Source of the DNA: an uncultured Rhodospirillales bacterium
GTDB taxonomy: Bacteria > Pseudomonadota > Alphaproteobacteria > ATCC43930 > CGMCC-115725
Direction of reading: 5' to 3'
Assembly (NCBI GenBank): GCA_903897565.1
Contig: CAIUCF010000174.1
Coordinates: 1-11,432, forward strand
DNA length: 11,432 nt
In this document: one piece after another, positions 8,108 through 11,432 of the stretch
Layout of the letters: the number at the start of each line of letters is the position of its first letter
Position numbering within the stretch: position 1 is the stretch's first letter
The notes under the pieces: model-generated
Database searches by the model: none
What the model was told of the DNA's origin: nothing
What the model saw: only the letters and a program-made list of their open reading frames with translations
Position numbers and translations under genes: made by a program

Positions 8108-10843
8108 ATGCCCAACCCGAGCGGCAACGCTGCGCTACTCGCCCATAAGATCACCGCGCCGCAGCCCCATCGTAATGCTGTCGAGCGCCGCGCCCTGCTG
8201 ACTCGGCTCGGGGAAACCGGCCGCGAGCGAGTCTTCTTCATCCACGGGCCGGCCGGCCACGGCAAGACCTCGCTGATGCTGCAGGCCGAGGCCGCGGCGC
8301 GGGCGAAGGGGATGGCCACGGGCTGGCTGTCGCTCGATGAAACTGACAACGACAATCGGCGGTTCCTGGGCCAGCTCCAGAAGATCTTCTCGAGCCTCGG
8401 CAATCCCCTCCCAATTCCCGCGAGCGAGGCCGAGCCCCCTGTGAGCGAGCCGGGACCCGGCTGGCTCTTCAACCAGCTGGCCCTGGTCGATCGGCCGGCG
8501 GCGATCTTCCTCGACGACCTCCACGCCGTCACCCACCCCTCGACGATCGGGCTGTTGCGGCAGCTCCTGCTCGACAGCCCGCCGCGCATTCATTGGTACA
8601 TCGCCAGCCGAACCCTGCCGGACCTTGCCGTCGCGCGCCTGGTCGTCAATGAAGAAGCCGTAATTCTCCAGGCCGCTGAACTTCGCTTCACCCGCGACGA
8701 AACGCGGATGTTCTTCGACCGCGACAACCGCTTTGCGCTCACGGGGGATGAGCAGGAGGCGATCTATCTGGCGACCGAAGGCTGGCCGGCGGCGCTGCAA
8801 CTCTACCGCCTCGCCCTCCATACCCCCGATGTCCGCGCCGATCTGCGCCTGCGCCTGCGCCACCAGCCGCGCGAGTTGACCGATTATCTCGCCGACAACG
8901 TCCTGTCGCATCAGGACCCGGCGGTGAAGGAGTTCCTGCTCAAGACCTCCTGGCTACAACGGATGTCGGCGCCGTTGTGCGACGCCGTGCTCGGGCGCAC
9001 CGATTCCTACAACATCCTGTCGTCGCTCGAGCGCGCCGGTCTGTTCGTGCGCAAACACACTTCGGACGAAGGCTGGTACACGTATCACGCCATCTTCTCG
9101 CAGTTCCTGCAGCACCACGCCCGTTCGGTGGGGATCGACTCGGTCAAGGACATCCATCGCCGCAGCGCCGAATGGTATGTTCGCAACGGCTTCCTCGAAG
9201 ACGCCGTCTATCACTATTGCCAGGCCGGAGAGTTTTCGCTCGCGGCGGACAGCTTCGACGAACTCGCCGAGCGGCTGGTCCCGGACGGGCAGATGGTCAC
9301 GGTCGAGCGCTGGTCTGAAGAGCTGCCCTTGGCCGAGCTGGAGAAGCGGCCCGGGCTGGTCGCCAAGATCGTGTGGTCACTGTCGTTCCTCCTGAGCCGC
9401 CAGCGCAAGCTCGGGCCACTCCTGGAAATCCTGCGCCGTTCCCCGCCACAGCCCGGCATGACCGCCGATCCGACGGTGGCCCGGTGCATGGCGCGCCTGC
9501 TTGAAGACGACCTCGCCGACGCTGCGGCGATCGTCACCGGCATCGACACCGACGAGGCGGGCATCTCGTCGTTTCGCGCGTTCGAGCTCAGCGGCGTGGC
9601 GAATGCCCGCGGCTACGCCGCGATGGCGTCCGGCGATTTCGATACCGCGCTGACGCAACTGGCCCGCGGCCGGGAGCTCAGCGATCGCGGCGGCGCGACC
9701 TTCACCTGGGCCTATTCGATCGGCAAGACCGCGATCACCATGGTGGCGCAGGGCCGTCTGCAGGAGGCCCTGGTGCGTTTTCGCGCCGCGCTCGCCGACC
9801 CGCGAATGTTCGTGGCAGAATCGATCTCGAAGGCCTGTCTCGCCTCCGGCTACGTCATGGCGCTCTACGAGGCCGATGAGCTCGATCACACGCTCGACTT
9901 CTTCCTGACGGTGCGCGACCGCACCGCGAACGCCTTCATCCATGATTACCTCGCCGTCACCTATACGGCGATCGCCCGCATCTACGATATCCGTGGCCAA
10001 CCCGACAAGGCGCTGCAGACGCTCGACGAGGCGGAAGAGCTCGCCTATGCCGGCCATTGGCCGCGCGTCACCGGGCTCATCAGATGGGCCCGAGTCCATC
10101 GCGAACTGCTCGCCGGCCGGCTCGACCAGGCCCAGATCATCGCCGGCAAGATCGCGCTCACAGAATCGCCGCCCGATCTCCACTGGGTGCGGTTTTCCGA
10201 GGAGACTGCGGGCGCCGAAATCGGCCGGATTCGCCTCGCGCTGCATGCCGGCGAGCCGGCGCGCGCCCTCGAGCTGATCGCCCCGGTGCTCGCAGCCGCG
10301 ACGGCCAGGCATCGGGTGTTCCGCGAGATCAAGCTCTGCGCCCTCGCTGCCTTGGCCGAGGCGCGGCTTGGTCGCGAGGGCGCCGCCCATCAGCGGCTGG
10401 AGCAGGCGCTCCGCCTCGCCGCGCCGGGTGGCTATGTCCGCAGCTTCCTCGACGAGGGCGAGATGATGGCGCAGCTGCTGATGGCGCATGCGCATCTCAA
10501 AGGGGCGCAGCGCAGCCCGGGCCCCGCCTGCACCTGCGATCGCGCCACCGGAGAATTCCTCGGCCGCCTGGTCCAGGCCATCAGCGGCGAGCCGGGCGCA
10601 TCCGAAGCGGAAGGCCCCGCCCCGCCCTTGGTCGTGAAGCGCACCGCCCCCGACGGCTTTACCAAGCGCGAGCAGGTTGTGTTGTCGATGCTGGTGCGCT
10701 ATGCCTCGAACGAAGAGATCGCCGCAGCGATGTTCGTCACCAAGGACACGCTCAAATACCATCTGAAGAACATCTACGGGAAACTCTGCGTCAGCACGCG
10801 CCTCGAGGCGATCCGCGTCGCCGTGGAGATGGGCTACAAATAG
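8108..10843 (+). CDS. MalT-like (LAL) ATP-dependent LuxR-family transcriptional regulator
   Basis: Large inducer-responsive activator of the STAND/LAL class, expected to bind ATP and a small inducer, oligomerise and recruit RNA polymerase. The protein is 911 residues (MalT: 901). Order: a LAL N-terminus with HKITAPQPHRNAVERRALL (13-31); the NTPase with Walker A GPAGHGKTS (47-55, Lys53), Walker B AIFLDDLH (132-139, Asp136-Asp137), sensor-like IASR (165-168) and LRFTRDE (192-198), then TEGWPAALQL (223-232), a LAL hallmark; a long helical TPR-like sensor region of about 380-770; and a LuxR-type HTH at 851-911 with FTKREQVVLSML, NEEIAAAMFVTKDTLKYHL and IYGKL. I chose the ATG at 8108 over the in-frame ATG at 8075. 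The intervening codons end mostly in A/T, unlike the gene, and 8108 has a weak GGA 5 bases upstream. The next gene, on the same strand, is the probable target. Confidence 0.93.
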   Translation: MPNPSGNAALLAHKITAPQPHRNAVERRALLTRLGETGRERVFFIHGPAGHGKTSLMLQAEAAARAKGMATGWLSLDETDNDNRRFLGQLQKIFSSLGNPLPIPASEAEPPVSEPGPGWLFNQLALVDRPAAIFLDDLHAVTHPSTIGLLRQLLLDSPPRIHWYIASRTLPDLAVARLVVNEEAVILQAAELRFTRDETRMFFDRDNRFALTGDEQEAIYLATEGWPAALQLYRLALHTPDVRADLRLRLRHQPRELTDYLADNVLSHQDPAVKEFLLKTSWLQRMSAPLCDAVLGRTDSYNILSSLERAGLFVRKHTSDEGWYTYHAIFSQFLQHHARSVGIDSVKDIHRRSAEWYVRNGFLEDAVYHYCQAGEFSLAADSFDELAERLVPDGQMVTVERWSEELPLAELEKRPGLVAKIVWSLSFLLSRQRKLGPLLEILRRSPPQPGMTADPTVARCMARLLEDDLADAAAIVTGIDTDEAGISSFRAFELSGVANARGYAAMASGDFDTALTQLARGRELSDRGGATFTWAYSIGKTAITMVAQGRLQEALVRFRAALADPRMFVAESISKACLASGYVMALYEADELDHTLDFFLTVRDRTANAFIHDYLAVTYTAIARIYDIRGQPDKALQTLDEAEELAYAGHWPRVTGLIRWARVHRELLAGRLDQAQIIAGKIALTESPPDLHWVRFSEETAGAEIGRIRLALHAGEPARALELIAPVLAAATARHRVFREIKLCALAALAEARLGREGAAHQRLEQALRLAAPGGYVRSFLDEGEMMAQLLMAHAHLKGAQRSPGPACTCDRATGEFLGRLVQAISGEPGASEAEGPAPPLVVKRTAPDGFTKREQVVLSMLVRYASNEEIAAAMFVTKDTLKYHLKNIYGKLCVSTRLEAIRVAVEMGYK

Positions 10844-10848
10844 TCGAA

Positions 10849-10922
10849 CAAATACCCCTCCCGGGGCAAAATTCCCCTTTCAGGGTAGGGTAATTACCCC
10901 GCCACTGGGATACGATCTCCCC
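10849..10922. promoter_or_regulatory. candidate operator array and promoter for the hydantoinase gene
   Basis: On the minus strand four similar boxes begin with GGGG: GGGGTATTTG (10858-10849), GGGGAATTTTG (10877-10867), GGGGTAATTA (10900-10891) and GGGGAGATCG (10922-10913). Successive starts are 19, 23 and 22 bases apart, about two helical turns. Box three is part of a perfect palindrome GGGTAATTACCC (10888-10899). TACGAT (10911-10916) is a fair -10; the hexamer 17 bases upstream, GGGTAA, is a poor -35, as expected for an activator-dependent promoter. MalT binds repeated G-rich boxes (GGGGA-K-GAGG), so a related regulator reading these is reasonable inference, not proof. Confidence 0.5.
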
Positions 10923-10960
10923 AAGTCGCAGTGCAAAGCCGACGCTGGGGAGAAGAACTG

Positions 10961-11432
10961 ATGGGTAAGCTGATCAATATCGACAACGGGGGAACGTTGA
11001 CGGATGTCTGCGTCATCGATGGCGAAAACATCTATCGCGCCAAGACGCTGACCACGCCGCACGATCTCTCCCGATGTTTCTTTGACGGGCTGACCAAGGC
11101 ATCGCAACAAGTCTATGGCCAGGAGGACCTGCTGGCCCTCTTGTTGTCGACCGATCATATCCGCTATTCGACCACGCAAGGCACCAACGCGCTGATCGAG
11201 CGTAAGGGTCCCCGCCTCGGCCTCATCCTCAGCGGCACGCTGACCAAGGACGCGGTGCAGCAGGCAGGAACCGGCAATCTCTACGAAGCCCTTATCGAAG
11301 ACCGCTTCGACCGGCTCGATGCCGGCCTCGATGACGCGGCCTTCGAACTTGCGCTGGTAAAGGCCGTCAATGGCCTGACCTCGGCCGGAGCGAACCGTAT
11401 CGTGGTGGCCCATGGCGGCCCGGATCGCGCCG
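10961..11432 (+). CDS. hydantoinase/oxoprolinase family protein, A-type subunit (5' part only)
   Basis: N-terminal 157 residues of a protein that runs past the right edge; full members are usually near 650-700 residues. The family includes ATP-dependent hydantoinases, 5-oxoprolinase, caprolactamase and the ATP-binding subunits of acetone and acetophenone carboxylases. They use ATP, through an actin-like fold, to activate an amide or carbonyl. Visible here are the phosphate-binding IDNGGTLTDVCVIDG (7-21; relatives mostly have D-x-GGTFTD) and STTQGTNALIERKGPRLGLI (71-90), both hallmarks of the Hydant_A_N domain. The start is firm: GGGGAGA lies about 8 bases before the ATG at 10961. It follows the LAL regulator by 117 bases that hold a likely operator. 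A B-type subunit gene would be expected downstream, outside the window. Which substrate is used cannot be told from this fragment. Confidence 0.88.
   Translation, partial: MGKLINIDNGGTLTDVCVIDGENIYRAKTLTTPHDLSRCFFDGLTKASQQVYGQEDLLALLLSTDHIRYSTTQGTNALIERKGPRLGLILSGTLTKDAVQQAGTGNLYEALIEDRFDRLDAGLDDAAFELALVKAVNGLTSAGANRIVVAHGGPDRA

Noticed and set aside
9377..10762. A 461-codon minus-strand open frame inside the LAL regulator gene
   Set aside because: The plus strand encodes a continuous LAL regulator through this interval; the minus translation has no domain pattern.
10880..11413. A 177-codon minus-strand open frame opposite the hydantoinase gene
   Set aside because: The plus strand has a strong ribosome binding site and clear Hydant_A_N motifs; the minus frame has neither.

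Overview
The window looks like chromosomal DNA of a GC-rich (about 65% by eye) proteobacterium, most likely an alphaproteobacterium. The two-domain form of dCTP deaminase (Pfam DCD_N type), the tight glmU-glmS pair with a divergent gph-like phosphatase, and the strong G/C third-position bias all point that way. The genus cannot be told from the sequence alone. I see no tRNA, rRNA, CRISPR, transposase or integrase.

Left part (1-5913), housekeeping. Read leftward on the minus strand, glmU, glmS and a dCTP deaminase gene (dcd, cut by the left edge) form a compact operon with gaps of 5 and 11 bases. GlmS makes glucosamine-6-phosphate from fructose-6-phosphate and glutamine. GlmU acetylates glucosamine-1-phosphate and uridylylates it to UDP-N-acetylglucosamine, the precursor of peptidoglycan and lipid A. 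Dcd supplies dUTP for thymidylate synthesis. An 82-base divergent gap separates glmU from a plus-strand pair: a HAD phosphatase of the phosphoglycolate phosphatase (Gph) type and a family 2 glycosyltransferase 13 bases downstream.

Middle part (5914-7838), less ordinary. The glycosyltransferase converges on a small Cro/C1-type helix-turn-helix gene on the minus strand, with two hairpins between them. Upstream of the HTH gene is a gene-free stretch of 307 bases. Its core (6481-6600) is only about 23% GC and holds a dyad and an 11-base-spaced direct repeat. Beyond it lies a 71-codon gene of unknown function with a GTG start, ending one base from the stop of a convergent aldo/keto reductase gene.

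Right part (7839-11432), a probable catabolic locus. A large MalT-like (LAL) ATP-binding LuxR-family regulator is followed on the same strand by the start of a hydantoinase/oxoprolinase A-type gene, cut by the right edge. The 117-base gap between them holds four GGGG-plus-AT-rich boxes in the same orientation, 19 to 23 bases apart, and a perfect 12-bp palindrome. These are good candidates for the regulator's operator. The simplest reading is an inducer-responsive activator controlling a neighbouring amide- or lactam-opening or carboxylase-type enzyme whose substrate cannot be deduced here. No clearly new system is proven; the operator array and the AT-rich island with its HTH gene and small gene deserve the most attention.
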